From: CAYUYV01 sp964449455
Lineage (GTDB): Bacteria > Pseudomonadota > Alphaproteobacteria > JAJFIK01
Reading direction: 5' to 3'
NCBI GenBank assembly: GCA_964449455.1
Contig: CAYUYV010000017.1
Coordinates: 1 to 48,362 of the forward strand
Length of the DNA: 48,362 bases
Positions 32,012 through 40,567 of the stretch are shown in pieces; the first letter of the stretch is position 1, and every line of letters starts with the position of its first letter. The position numbers and the translations under genes are program-made. The notes beneath the pieces are model-generated. The model searched no databases. It was not told where the DNA came from and worked only from the letters and a program-made list of their open reading frames with translations.

Positions 32012-32634
32012 GACACCGGCTCCGAGGTGCGAAAGACGAGACGGAGCGGGCCCACACCGGCGACATTCATGTCAAGGGCCACGAGGGTTGGCAAAGGACC
32101 GTTACCGCCACTCCCGCTGAACCATTGATCTGCCCACGCCCCATTATGGTAAAAGGACAGGGCAAAGCCTGTAATGCCCGACAGGACCACCCGTTCGCCG
32201 GCTGGCGTCTCCTCCGCAGGATCAAGCCGGTCATAGGCCTTGCGCACAAGCTGGCTGCCGTCGAAATGATACTCCACGGACTGCAGGCTTGAGCGCGCTT
32301 CGGCAAAATCCGGATTAATCCACCCGACCCGCACCAGCCGCAGCACGGGTTCATCCTTGCCGAAATCACCACCGGTAAAGCCCATACGGTCCCGGCTGCC
32401 ACGCCCCAGACGCATGGGCCGGTTCACGAGATTCAGAAAGTCCGACTTCAATAGGGTGTGGGCGAGGGCCAGATCATCGTAGCGGGAGCGCCGTGTCTCC
32501 AAAACCTCCTTGGAGCGCAGCCCAGAGGACAGGACAGCCGCCCCCGCACCGGCGATCAGTGAAAAGACGAACAGCGCGACCAGCATTTCAAGCAGCGTGA
32601 AGCCGCCGGCCGGGTGACGCGCCGCGGAGCCCAT
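32008..32634 (-). CDS. gspJ: Type II secretion minor pseudopilin J
   Basis: A 208-residue minor pseudopilin of the tip complex (with GspI and GspK). The prepilin cleavage site is GG-FTLLEMLVALFVFSLI with Glu at mature position 5. Features of the family downstream: RRSRYDDLALAHTLLKSDF and ...VEYHFDGSQLVRKAYDRLD. It overlaps gspI by 1 base and gspK by 4 bases. Confidence 0.92.
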   Translation of the reverse strand: MGSAARHPAGGFTLLEMLVALFVFSLIAGAGAAVLSSGLRSKEVLETRRSRYDDLALAHTLLKSDFLNLVNRPMRLGRGSRDRMGFTGGDFGKDEPVLRLVRVGWINPDFAEARSSLQSVEYHFDGSQLVRKAYDRLDPAEETPAGERVVLSGITGFALSFYHNGAWADQWFSGSGGNGPLPTLVALDMNVAGVGPLRLVFRTSEPVS

Positions 32635-33002
32635 TACCGCACCCTCCGGAAGCCGCTCAGGGCCGCCATTTCAGTCCGGGTCCCGGCTTCGGCCGGACGC
32701 ACGAAAATGTCGATGCGCCACAGGGTCTGATTGTCTGTCGCCCGGACCCTGCGGGTCCAGACCCAGTTGCGGCCGGCAAGTGCCATCTCGCCGCGCAGAC
32801 TTCCGGCCCTTGGCGGCTCCAGGGTACCAAGGGCCTCCGCGAGCACATTGTCGGCAACGATCTGTGCGAGGAGCTTGTCCTCAATGGCGCCCACGGTGCG
32901 GACGTTTTCCGTCTGCAAAGACAGATGGGCGAGCACGGCAAGGCTGAATACGCTCAGCGCCACAAGCACTTCGACAAGGGTGAAGCCTTCAGCGCGCGCC
33001 AT
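32634..33002 (-). CDS. gspI: Type II secretion minor pseudopilin I
   Basis: A 122-residue minor pseudopilin. A short leader MARAEG precedes the mature start FTLVEVLVALSVFSLAVLA. The next part, LLAQIVADNVLAEAL, and the C-terminal strand RRVRATDNQTLWRIDIFV match GspI. ATG at 33002 is chosen for its normal 6-residue leader and GAGG 9 bases upstream; upstream ATGs at 33011 and 33035 would only lengthen the leader. It overlaps gspH by 14 bases. Confidence 0.92.
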   Translation of the reverse strand: MARAEGFTLVEVLVALSVFSLAVLAHLSLQTENVRTVGAIEDKLLAQIVADNVLAEALGTLEPPRAGSLRGEMALAGRNWVWTRRVRATDNQTLWRIDIFVRPAEAGTRTEMAALSGFRRVR

Positions 33003-33537
33003 TGGCGCCATCCTCGATCTCAACCATGCCATCACCGTCGCTGCGCAGGATCAGGCTGCTGCCCGCCCGCTCAAAGCGCAGCCAGAATGGCGTGCCGATG
33101 CCAATGGGATCAAAGCGGATCTGGGGCACAATGCGGGGCTCCTTGCGGTCCGATTGATCACGCTGATCACTGACGGGCTTTCGAATGGCCGCCCCCTGCC
33201 CCACCGTTACCTGTGTCTCCTCGTCCCATTGGCCGGAGGCATCCTCGCCGCGCAATGGCTCCCAGGTGCCACGGCGCAGGCGATAGGCCTGGTACCCTTC
33301 AGGCTCAATCCGGATGCCGATCATACGGCCCGTCAGGACGCTGTCCCGGGCAATGCGCTGAAGGCCTGAGGAGAACCGGCGCGCCTCCTCATCAAGAGTC
33401 GGGCCGCCCGTGGGCAGGACCATGACCACGGCGCCTGCCGCGACACCGATGATCACGATCACCGTCATCAGTTCGACAAGCGAAAAGCCGGCCCGGGCGC
33501 TCACGGGATCAATTGGTCCAGTTGCCAATATCCGCAT
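32989..33537 (-). CDS. gspH: Type II secretion minor pseudopilin H
   Basis: A 182-residue minor pseudopilin. The cleavage site is RAG-FSLVELMTVIVIIGVAAG, after a 17-residue leader. The mature protein has the FSSGLQRIARDSVLTGRMIGIRI region usual in GspH, which joins the tip complex to the GspG filament. ATG at 33537 has GAAGG 5 bases upstream and lies inside the end of gspG (29-base overlap). Confidence 0.92.
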   Translation of the reverse strand: MRILATGPIDPVSARAGFSLVELMTVIVIIGVAAGAVVMVLPTGGPTLDEEARRFSSGLQRIARDSVLTGRMIGIRIEPEGYQAYRLRRGTWEPLRGEDASGQWDEETQVTVGQGAAIRKPVSDQRDQSDRKEPRIVPQIRFDPIGIGTPFWLRFERAGSSLILRSDGDGMVEIEDGANGAR

Positions 33538-33979
33538 CAAGACCTTCCCCACCCAGACGACCATCGGCGCCCGTGGAGAAGATGTCATAGGTGCCATGTT
33601 CTCCGGGGTAGATGTATTGGTAGGGATTACCCCAGGGATCCGTGGGCAGGCCCTTGATATAGCCGCCTTCCCGGTAGCGCTCCGGCCGGTTGAGGCCGGC
33701 CGGCTGGCTGACCAAGGCATCAAGGCCCTGGTCCACTGTGGGGAACGTGTTCATGTCGAGCTTGTAGAGCTCGATCGCCTGGTCAAGCCGGCTGACATCC
33801 GACTGGGCCTTGGCAACCATGGCCTTTTCCTGGTTCGGCAGCACATTGAGCGCCACGAAAGTGGACAACAGGGCCAGGATCACGATGACAACCATCAGTT
33901 CGACAAGGGAAAAACCCTCTGTCCCGCGACGGGCCGTGCGGCCATTTGTGCGATGGTCCGCGCGAGTTGGATTCGCCAT
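33509..33979 (-). CDS. gspG: Type II secretion major pseudopilin G
   Basis: A 156-residue major pseudopilin that forms the periplasmic filament. Cleavage is at TEG-FSLVELMVVIVILALLSTFV with Glu5 present. The C-terminal part contains the GspG signature GYIKGLPTDPWGNPYQY and the calcium-site loop GADGRLGGEGLDADIGNW. The leader (22 residues) is basic. It follows gspF by 53 bases. Confidence 0.96.
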   Translation of the reverse strand: MANPTRADHRTNGRTARRGTEGFSLVELMVVIVILALLSTFVALNVLPNQEKAMVAKAQSDVSRLDQAIELYKLDMNTFPTVDQGLDALVSQPAGLNRPERYREGGYIKGLPTDPWGNPYQYIYPGEHGTYDIFSTGADGRLGGEGLDADIGNWTN

Positions 33980-34032
33980 GGCACCTCTCCTTCTTCTTCC
34001 ACGGGGCCAGATCGGCCCCTCCCCTGCCGGCC

Positions 34033-35265
34033 CTAGATGAGCGCAGCGGTGTTGAATTGCAGAATGGGCAGCAGGATCGCCATCACAATGGCCCCAACCA
34101 CAATGCCCATGATGATGATAATCAGCGGTTCCAGGAGACTGAGCGCCGCTCCCGTGAGAGCATCAAACTCGGCCTCCAGATAGTCCGCAGACTTCGTTAG
34201 CATGTCGTCGAGCCGTCCGCTCTTTTCACCCATCGCCGCCATATATACCACAAGAGGCGGGAAGGCCTTGGTCTTGCGCAAGGCCAGGGACAGGGAGGCG
34301 CCCTCGCGCACCTGGTTCGCGGCTTCCGCGATGGCCTCCTGCAGAACGGCATTGCGCACCGTGTTCCGCGCCGCACTCAGCCCCTCCAGCACCGGCGTGC
34401 CGCTCGATACGAGCGCTGCCAGGGTACGGGCCAGACGCGCCGCGTTAAGCTCACGCATCAGCTTGCCGATCACAGGCAGGGCAAGCAGCGCCTTGTCGAC
34501 CCGGCGCCGGAAGCCCGCATGGGCCATGCCCCGGGCGAAGGCCAATCCGCCGAGCACAAGGGCGATGAGCACAAAGGGCCCGAAATCCCGAATGCCGTCG
34601 GAGATCGCGATCATCACCTTGGTCAGGGTCGGCAATTCGCGCCCCATACTGTCGAACTGGGCCACGATCTTCGGCACGACAAAGGCCATCAGCATGATGA
34701 CGACCCCAATGGCCACAATAGCCAGCATGATGGGATAAACGAGGGCTGCGGTGACCTTCCCGCGCATCTTTTCGCCATTCTCCAGGTGATCGGCCAGCCG
34801 TTCCAGGACCGGCCCGAGCGTGCCCGAACTTTCGCCAGCCGCGACCATGGAGCGATAAAGCGGGCTGAACACCGTGCCCTGGGCCGCCATGGCCTGGGAC
34901 AGGCGCTGGCCCTCGGTCACGCCGGCGCGCACGGCAAAGAGAATTGAGCGCACCCGCGGCTTGTCCGCCTGGAGCGCAATGGCTTGCAGGGCTTCCTCGA
35001 CTGGAGCGGCCGCATTGATCAAGGTTGCGAATTGCCGAGTGACCATGGCGAGATCACGCGCCGCGAGCCCACCGCCGAGGCTGGGCAGCTTCAGGGATCC
35101 GGTGCTCGCGGCCGATGGTTTGTGCTCGGAACTTTCCGTCAGACGCAGGGGAACGAGCTTGCGCGAGCGCAGATCCTTGCGGGCCATGCGCAGACTGTCC
35201 GCATTGATGATGCCCTTGCGCATACGCCCCGACGCGTCGAGCGCCTCATAGTCATAGGCCGCCAT
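34033..35265 (-). CDS. gspF: Type II secretion inner-membrane platform protein F
   Basis: A 410-residue polytopic protein that forms the core of the inner-membrane assembly platform. Two repeated cytoplasmic four-helix domains, each followed by membrane segments, are visible: FATLINAAAPVEEALQAI with GESSGTLGPVLERLADHLE, and LAALVSSGTPVLEGL with GEKSGRLDDML. ATG at 35265 (MAAYDYEALD) is the family start; in-frame ATG codons upstream are less likely. It overlaps gspE by 14 bases. Confidence 0.94.
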   Translation of the reverse strand: MAAYDYEALDASGRMRKGIINADSLRMARKDLRSRKLVPLRLTESSEHKPSAASTGSLKLPSLGGGLAARDLAMVTRQFATLINAAAPVEEALQAIALQADKPRVRSILFAVRAGVTEGQRLSQAMAAQGTVFSPLYRSMVAAGESSGTLGPVLERLADHLENGEKMRGKVTAALVYPIMLAIVAIGVVIMLMAFVVPKIVAQFDSMGRELPTLTKVMIAISDGIRDFGPFVLIALVLGGLAFARGMAHAGFRRRVDKALLALPVIGKLMRELNAARLARTLAALVSSGTPVLEGLSAARNTVRNAVLQEAIAEAANQVREGASLSLALRKTKAFPPLVVYMAAMGEKSGRLDDMLTKSADYLEAEFDALTGAALSLLEPLIIIIMGIVVGAIVMAILLPILQFNTAALI

Positions 35266-36796
35266 CGCCGTCCCCATCATGGCGGCAGACATGGAGCACT
35301 TCGGTCAGGCTTGTGGTCCCGGCCCGCACATGGCGCAAGCCGGCCTGGAGCAGGGTGTCGGCCTCCCGGAAGGCCACGCTGGCCATATCGGCCTCGCGCC
35401 CGTCATCATGGATCAGACGGCGCAGCGCTTCGTCCACCACAACGAGCTCGTACAGGCCAAGGCGCCCCTTATAGCCCGTGTTCTTGCACGCCTCGCAGCC
35501 GCCCGGACCGTACAGGGTCTCGGGCATGTCGCCCTCCGCCTCAAGACCGACCTGGCGCAGCAGATCACGCTCACCGGCCGAAGGCTCGTGGGGCACGCGG
35601 CATTCCGGGCACAGACGGCGCACAAGCCGCTGGGCCAGGATCGCCTTGACCGTGGAAGCAAGGAGGAAGGCCTCCACCCCCATGTCCCGCAACCGGGTGA
35701 TGGCACTGACCGCATCATTGGTGTGGATCGTGGAGAGCACGAGGTGACCGGTCAGGCTGGCCTGGACAGCAATCTGCGCGGTTTCCACATCGCGGATCTC
35801 ACCGACCATGACCACATCCGGGTCCTGACGGAGGATGGCCCGCAGGCCCGCCGCGAAGGTCATGCCCACCTTGGCATTGACCTGGGTCTGGCCAACGCCC
35901 TCAAGGGCATATTCCACCGGATCTTCCACGGTCAAAATATTGCGGGTCTGATCATTAAGGACGCCGAGGCCGGCATAAAGCGTGGTGGTCTTACCCGAGC
36001 CCGTGGGCCCCGTGACCAGGATAATGCCATTGGGCTCCGACAGGGCCTTGCGGAACCGGTTCAGGGTTGTCGCGCCCATGCCAAGGGCATTGAGATCAAA
36101 ATGGGCCTGGTCCTTGTCCAACAGACGCATCACGACCCGCTCGCCATGGCGCGCCGGCAGGGTTGAGACGCGGATATCGAGGCTCTTGCCGCCCAGGGCC
36201 AGGGAGACGCGGCCATCCTGGGGCACCCGTTTTTCGGCGATGTCCAGCCGGGCCATGACCTTGATACGGCTGACGAGCGATGGCGTCACCCGGGAGGACA
36301 GGGACAGCACTTCCTGGAGCACGCCATCAATCCGCAAACGGACGGAGAGGCGCGTCTCGAAGGGCTCCACATGGATGTCCGAAGCGCGATATTTGGCGGC
36401 CTGGGCGATCATGCCGTTGATCAGGCGGATGATGGGGGCGTCATCATCCGTATCGAGAAGGTCGGCCGTTTTGGGCATCTCTTCTATGAGACTGGAGAGG
36501 TCATCACCACCCTCCATGTCTTCTCCGAGGCCCTCGGCGCCAAAGCCGTCCACGGCATAAAGCTCCGAAAGCACCCGATCGAACTCCCGCTCGCTGAGTT
36601 CCTCGATCTCGATGGGCCGGCCCAGAACGCGGCGCGCCTCAATGAGGGCAAGGGGCCGATAGCCCGGGCGCACGGCAACACGAACAGCCTCTGGCGCAAT
36701 GGTTTCAGCAGTGGGACCCACAGCCCCATCAAGGGCCACGAGGCCCTGCTCGCGGGCAAAACCGTAAGTGAAGACAGGATCTGCTTGCCGTTCCAT
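35252..36796 (-). CDS. gspE: Type II secretion ATPase E
   Basis: A 514-residue hexameric ATPase that powers the pseudopilus. N1/N2 domain about 1-115; then Walker A GPTGSGKTTT (263-272), Asp box ILTVEDPVEY (287-296), Walker B DPDVVMVGEIRD (325-336), His box STIHTND (355-361), and a zinc site of four cysteines (396, 399, 434, 437). All key residues are present, so it should be active. ATG at 36796 starts the alignable protein. It lies 115 bases after gspD. Confidence 0.96.
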   Translation of the reverse strand: MERQADPVFTYGFAREQGLVALDGAVGPTAETIAPEAVRVAVRPGYRPLALIEARRVLGRPIEIEELSEREFDRVLSELYAVDGFGAEGLGEDMEGGDDLSSLIEEMPKTADLLDTDDDAPIIRLINGMIAQAAKYRASDIHVEPFETRLSVRLRIDGVLQEVLSLSSRVTPSLVSRIKVMARLDIAEKRVPQDGRVSLALGGKSLDIRVSTLPARHGERVVMRLLDKDQAHFDLNALGMGATTLNRFRKALSEPNGIILVTGPTGSGKTTTLYAGLGVLNDQTRNILTVEDPVEYALEGVGQTQVNAKVGMTFAAGLRAILRQDPDVVMVGEIRDVETAQIAVQASLTGHLVLSTIHTNDAVSAITRLRDMGVEAFLLASTVKAILAQRLVRRLCPECRVPHEPSAGERDLLRQVGLEAEGDMPETLYGPGGCEACKNTGYKGRLGLYELVVVDEALRRLIHDDGREADMASVAFREADTLLQAGLRHVRAGTTSLTEVLHVCRHDGDGDGGL

Positions 36797-36911
36797 GGTC
36801 TTTCCCGACGTCCTTCTCCAGCCCAGCTTGCCCCAGCCATGCGCGGCCTCGTGGCCCTTCAGATCACGCCAAGCACAACGCTGCTCAAGGGATCGCGCCC
36901 TGCGGTCAGGG

Positions 36912-39023
36912 TCAGGGCCTTGGCGGCTCGGCGTTGAGCACGTCCCGCATCAGATCATCCAGGCGGGACTCATCGCCAGACCGGCGCTGCTGCATCTCCT
37001 GGCCGCGGACGTAATTGTATTTCTGCGCCGACACGCTCGACAGATCTGCGGCTGTACGCACAATCTGGGGGCGGAGGAAGACCATCAGATTGGTGCGGAT
37101 ATTGCTGCGTTGTTTGCTGCGGAACAGTTTGCCAAGACCGGGGATATCGCCCAACAGGGGCACTTTCTCCACGGAGATCTGCTCATTGTCCTCAATCAGC
37201 CCGCCCAGAACGGCAATGCCGCCATCCTCCACGACAACCGTTGTGCTCAGTTCCCGCTTGTTCAGGATCAGGTCCGATGACGCGCTGCTGACGGGACCGA
37301 ACACGCTGGATGCTTCCTGACGCACAAAGAGCTTGATCGCATTGCCCGTCGTGATCTGAGGACGCACCTCAAGCTGGATGCCCACATCTTCCCGGGCCAC
37401 CGTGCGGAAGGCGTTCTGGAAATCGACACCAAGCTGCTCACCGGTCGCGATAGGCACTTCCTGGCCGACCAGGAGCGATGCTTCAGCATTGTCCATGGTG
37501 GTGATGGACGGCGTGGCCAGAATGTTCGAGTTCGTATCCCTTTGGATGGCGTTCAAGATCACGCCGAAAATCGTGCCATTCGAGGTCTGACCGGCCCCAC
37601 CGAGCACGAAGCCGTTGAGCCCGAGAAGGGAATTGACCGCCGCAGCCTGAATATCTGTGAGCACATTGTTCGCTGTCGTCACAGTCGTGCCATTGCCCGT
37701 GTCGACCGTTGTGCCGCCTGGCAGGCTGCCGGGCGCAAGAAGCGCTCCTGTCGCGGCCAGGATGTCCGGCGCGGTACTGGAAAAGGTGGTTGCCGAAAAC
37801 GGGATTCCGGAATTACCGCTGCCGGAGAAAATATACTGGACACCAAGCTCCTTGGCCGCCTGGTCAGAAATCTCAACAATCAGGGCTTCGACAAGGACCT
37901 GCCGGCGGGGCACATCAAGCCGGTTCACCACATCGATGAGCTTGTTCATCATGTCGGCGCCGGCATGAATGACAATGGCGTTGGTGCCATTGTGAGCGGC
38001 GATGTGAGTATCCCCGGTCTGGATCGGCGGACCTCCTTCTTCGTCCGCCGCCTGGGCGATCGAGTTGGAGATGTCCTGCAGCAGCGGGACAAGATCTTCG
38101 GCTTCGGCATGGGCGAGGGGCAGAACGCGGACCATGCGTTTGCGACCCTGATTGTTTGCATCAAGTTCGGCAATGAAGGACGCCATACGCGCCACAGCCC
38201 GTTCATTACCCTTCAGAACCACCGTGTTGGAGGCCTCAATGGCCACAGCCGAGATATCTTTCTGGGCCTGGTTTGCATCCTCTGCCTTCAGGGCCGAGAC
38301 AATCCGCACCATTTCGGTCGCAGCGGTGTTGTTGAGGGGCACCGATTTGTAGACGGACGTATCCTGATCCACGCTCTGGATCACTTGACGCACCCGGTTC
38401 ATGTTCGACGCATAGTCGATCACCACCAGGGAATTGCTTTCGCGATTAGCCACCGTGCGGCCGTCGGGATGGACGATCGCCTTCAACATGTTCAGCACCT
38501 GAATGCTGTCCACATAATCGAGCCGGAAAACCTCGGTGACGAACCGGTCGCCTTGCACGCCGCTATTGAGACCGCCTGCATCCTGCACGGCAGCCTCATT
38601 GGGCAAAATCTTGTAGGCACCCGACGGCATGCTTGAAATGCTGTAGCTGTTGACCCGCAAAGTGGCCAGGAACAGGTCGAAAAGATCCTCGGTGGCCACG
38701 GGCGCATTCGACACGACGGTCACCTTGCCCTTGACCCGCGGGTCAACAATGAAGGTCGAACTCGTCAGCATAGAGATATCATCGATGAAGGCGCGAATAT
38801 CCGCCTCCCGATAATTCAGCATATGACCATCATCGGCGAGCGCCGGAGCGCGCGCCGCAGCGACAAGCAAACACAAGGCAACACACACTGCGGCGCCAGT
38901 TTTCGCCGACGCTTTCAGCATGGCCTTGAGCCCGTGGCCCAGCCGCAGCCTCATTTGGTGCCGCTTCACCGGTGTCTTGCCTCGCATCCCTGCCGCGTCC
39001 CCCGCTCCGCCTGTCCCGGCCAT
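36912..39023 (-). CDS. gspD: Type II secretion secretin D
   Basis: A 703-residue outer-membrane secretin. A long N-terminal region and hydrophobic signal (about 36-62) are followed by the N0 domain (LNYREADIRAFIDDISMLTSSTF), N1-N3 domains (GRTVANRESNSLVVIDYASN; NAIVIHAGADMMNKLIDVVNRLD) and the secretin core (QVLVEALIVEISDQAAKELGVQ, then VGQEVPIATGEQ and VPLLGDIPGLGKLFRS). The end carries a short basic and acidic tail that could meet a pilotin. ATG at 39023 has a G-rich stretch just upstream; it follows gspC by 15 bases. Confidence 0.95.
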   Translation of the reverse strand: MAGTGGAGDAAGMRGKTPVKRHQMRLRLGHGLKAMLKASAKTGAAVCVALCLLVAAARAPALADDGHMLNYREADIRAFIDDISMLTSSTFIVDPRVKGKVTVVSNAPVATEDLFDLFLATLRVNSYSISSMPSGAYKILPNEAAVQDAGGLNSGVQGDRFVTEVFRLDYVDSIQVLNMLKAIVHPDGRTVANRESNSLVVIDYASNMNRVRQVIQSVDQDTSVYKSVPLNNTAATEMVRIVSALKAEDANQAQKDISAVAIEASNTVVLKGNERAVARMASFIAELDANNQGRKRMVRVLPLAHAEAEDLVPLLQDISNSIAQAADEEGGPPIQTGDTHIAAHNGTNAIVIHAGADMMNKLIDVVNRLDVPRRQVLVEALIVEISDQAAKELGVQYIFSGSGNSGIPFSATTFSSTAPDILAATGALLAPGSLPGGTTVDTGNGTTVTTANNVLTDIQAAAVNSLLGLNGFVLGGAGQTSNGTIFGVILNAIQRDTNSNILATPSITTMDNAEASLLVGQEVPIATGEQLGVDFQNAFRTVAREDVGIQLEVRPQITTGNAIKLFVRQEASSVFGPVSSASSDLILNKRELSTTVVVEDGGIAVLGGLIEDNEQISVEKVPLLGDIPGLGKLFRSKQRSNIRTNLMVFLRPQIVRTAADLSSVSAQKYNYVRGQEMQQRRSGDESRLDDLMRDVLNAEPPRP

Positions 39024-39038
39024 CGGCCCCCATCCTGG

Positions 39039-40247
39039 TTATCGACTCAAGGCCGCACCAACCATGATATCGACCGTACGCTCAGCGCCGTTTCGCTCGA
39101 TCACGAGGCTCACCGGCCCAGTGCTGTCCAGGCGGTCCCAGACCCTTTCAACCCGCTGCATGCTTGTCAGCCGGATGCCATTAACCTCAACGAGGACATC
39201 CCCTTCAGCCACCCCCAACTCCTTGGGAAGTTTACCATCTCCGCGCGCTCCGAGGTACAGGCCTTTAAAGCCAGTGCTGTCGAATGCTGCTTTCGGTTTC
39301 AAGGTTCGAAGAAGGTCCGCGCCATTCTCAAAGGGCAGTGTTGGAACCCCTGCGGAAGCGCCGCTATCGGCCGCTTTGCGAGCCCCAGTTTGGCGAGCAG
39401 CAGTCTGGCGAGCAGCAGTCTGGCGGTTCGCCGCCTTTGGCTGTCCCCGACTGGCCGATGGGCTGGCCACCTGGCGCTCTGTCCGCTGGCCCGCCTTTGC
39501 AACACGGGTCCCAGGAACGACCTTCGGCCGGGCGGGCGCCGATGGTTTTGCCGGACGGCTTGCTTTGTCGTCATCAAGAGAGAGGGTCTCCAGGGCACCC
39601 CGGCGCGATACCACCACACGGTCTGGGTGGACCGCTGCGAGGGTCACGCCCTCAAGAATGGTCATGCCCACCCGCAAGGCGACCTGGGTATGGTCCGGCA
39701 GACGGATAATCGCGCTGCCCGCCTTGGGATCCTTGAGGGCCCGCACACCGTAAAGCTTAAGATCAAGGGTGGTCTCCGGCGCCACGGCCTCTTGCTGGGC
39801 CGCTGCGCTGACCGACGCCCGATGAAAGGGGTCGAAATCGAGAACCAGCATATGGTCTGTGTTCGCAGATGCAGTGGCATCGGTTCCACTGTTGCCGAAT
39901 ACAGGCAGGGGCATGGGGGTCGCCACCGTCCAGATCAGTTGGGCAGCAAAAAGTGCAAGCGTCACAACAAGAAGCAGCTCCGTGAGGCTTGCCCAGAACG
40001 GCACGGAAAGATGCCGCCCAATGCGCAAGGCCCGGCTCAGTGGCACGAGCCCGGTTCCTGAAGGCAGCGCCGCCACCCTGGTGCCAAAGTCGTCCTGCCC
40101 GGCAACCGACGAGACACGCGTATAAAGGCCCCGTCCGACGCGCGACGGCGCGCCCGCGACCTTCACTGCTGCCCGTGCCCATCGGTGCACCATCTTGTCC
40201 CCGACATTATGGCCCGGCTCCTTCCCTGGGCGGACCGTGAATCCCAT
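39039..40247 (-). CDS. gspC: Type II secretion protein C with PDZ domain
   Basis: A 402-residue bitopic protein that links the inner-membrane platform to the secretin. A cytoplasmic N-terminus, a membrane helix (about 85-105), the homology region (TLDLKLYGVRALKDPKAGSA and RVGMTILEGVTLAAVHPDRV), a long Ala/Arg/Pro linker with RQTAA repeats, and a C-terminal PDZ domain (LGVAEGDVLVEVNGIRL). ATG at 40247 is preferred because the predicted transcription start is near 40269, just inside a longer frame that begins at 40271. It is the first gene of the operon. Confidence 0.9.
   Translation of the reverse strand: MGFTVRPGKEPGHNVGDKMVHRWARAAVKVAGAPSRVGRGLYTRVSSVAGQDDFGTRVAALPSGTGLVPLSRALRIGRHLSVPFWASLTELLLVVTLALFAAQLIWTVATPMPLPVFGNSGTDATASANTDHMLVLDFDPFHRASVSAAAQQEAVAPETTLDLKLYGVRALKDPKAGSAIIRLPDHTQVALRVGMTILEGVTLAAVHPDRVVVSRRGALETLSLDDDKASRPAKPSAPARPKVVPGTRVAKAGQRTERQVASPSASRGQPKAANRQTAARQTAARQTGARKAADSGASAGVPTLPFENGADLLRTLKPKAAFDSTGFKGLYLGARGDGKLPKELGVAEGDVLVEVNGIRLTSMQRVERVWDRLDSTGPVSLVIERNGAERTVDIMVGAALSR
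39391..39420 (-). repeat. 15-bp tandem duplication in the gspC linker
   Basis: TGGCGAGCAGCAGTC occurs twice (39391-39405, 39406-39420) with partial copies at both ends. It encodes RQTAA repeats in frame. It lies in the flexible linker before the PDZ domain. Confidence 0.85.
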
Positions 40248-40276
40248 GATGCGCAAATTTCCATCGCGCATTTTAC

Positions 40277-40306
40277 TTTATAGCGTGCCGGGCGCTCGGT
40301 TCCCAA
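40277..40306 (-). promoter_or_regulatory. Probable promoter of the T2SS operon
   Basis: On the minus strand TTGGGA (40306-40301) is followed after 18 bases by TATAAA (40282-40277), which matches the -10 consensus well. The expected start of transcription is about 40269, 22 bases before the gspC ATG. Confidence 0.5.
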
Positions 40307-40399
40307 TGGCAAAGCGGTTTGAGACGAGCCTGTTGCGATGACCAATTCGTGGGTCACTGCGCCCACTCCGATGGATCACCCGCGGTGCAATTCGGCCTG

Positions 40400-40450
40400 C
40401 CCCATTTGCCGACCCCATTTGCCAACCCCATTTGCCAATCCCATTTGTTT
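40400..40450. repeat. 13-bp tandem repeat upstream of gspC
   Basis: CCCCATTTGCCGA, CCCCATTTGCCAA, CCCCATTTGCCAA and a partial fourth copy lie head to tail. They sit about 100-150 bases upstream of the probable gspC promoter. They could be spaced binding sites or only a slippage product. Confidence 0.85.
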
Positions 40451-40493
40451 GAGCACGATCCATAAGGCCCAAACGGCTTTGGTTACTGATCGT

Positions 40494-40525
40494 AAAAACG
40501 GCCACGGAGCAGGACTCCGTGGCCG
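40494..40525 (-). terminator. Intrinsic terminator of the TonB-dependent receptor gene
   Basis: An 11-bp perfect stem (CGGCCACGGAG at 40499-40509 with CTCCGTGGCCG at 40515-40525, 5-base loop). In the minus direction it is followed directly by TTTTT (40498-40494). It begins 42 bases beyond the receptor stop codon. A textbook rho-independent terminator. Confidence 0.92.
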
Positions 40526-40567
40526 CGTAACAAGGCATGTGCGATCCGCTTATCGCACGTGCCGCAA

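Larger units (their letters stand above)
40248..40567. other. Intergenic region between the TonB-dependent receptor and gspC
   Basis: No gene is seen. From right to left on the minus strand it contains the terminator of the receptor gene (40494-40525), a 13-bp tandem repeat (40400-40450) and the probable gspC promoter (40277-40306). So the T2SS operon is transcribed separately from the receptor. Confidence 0.75.
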
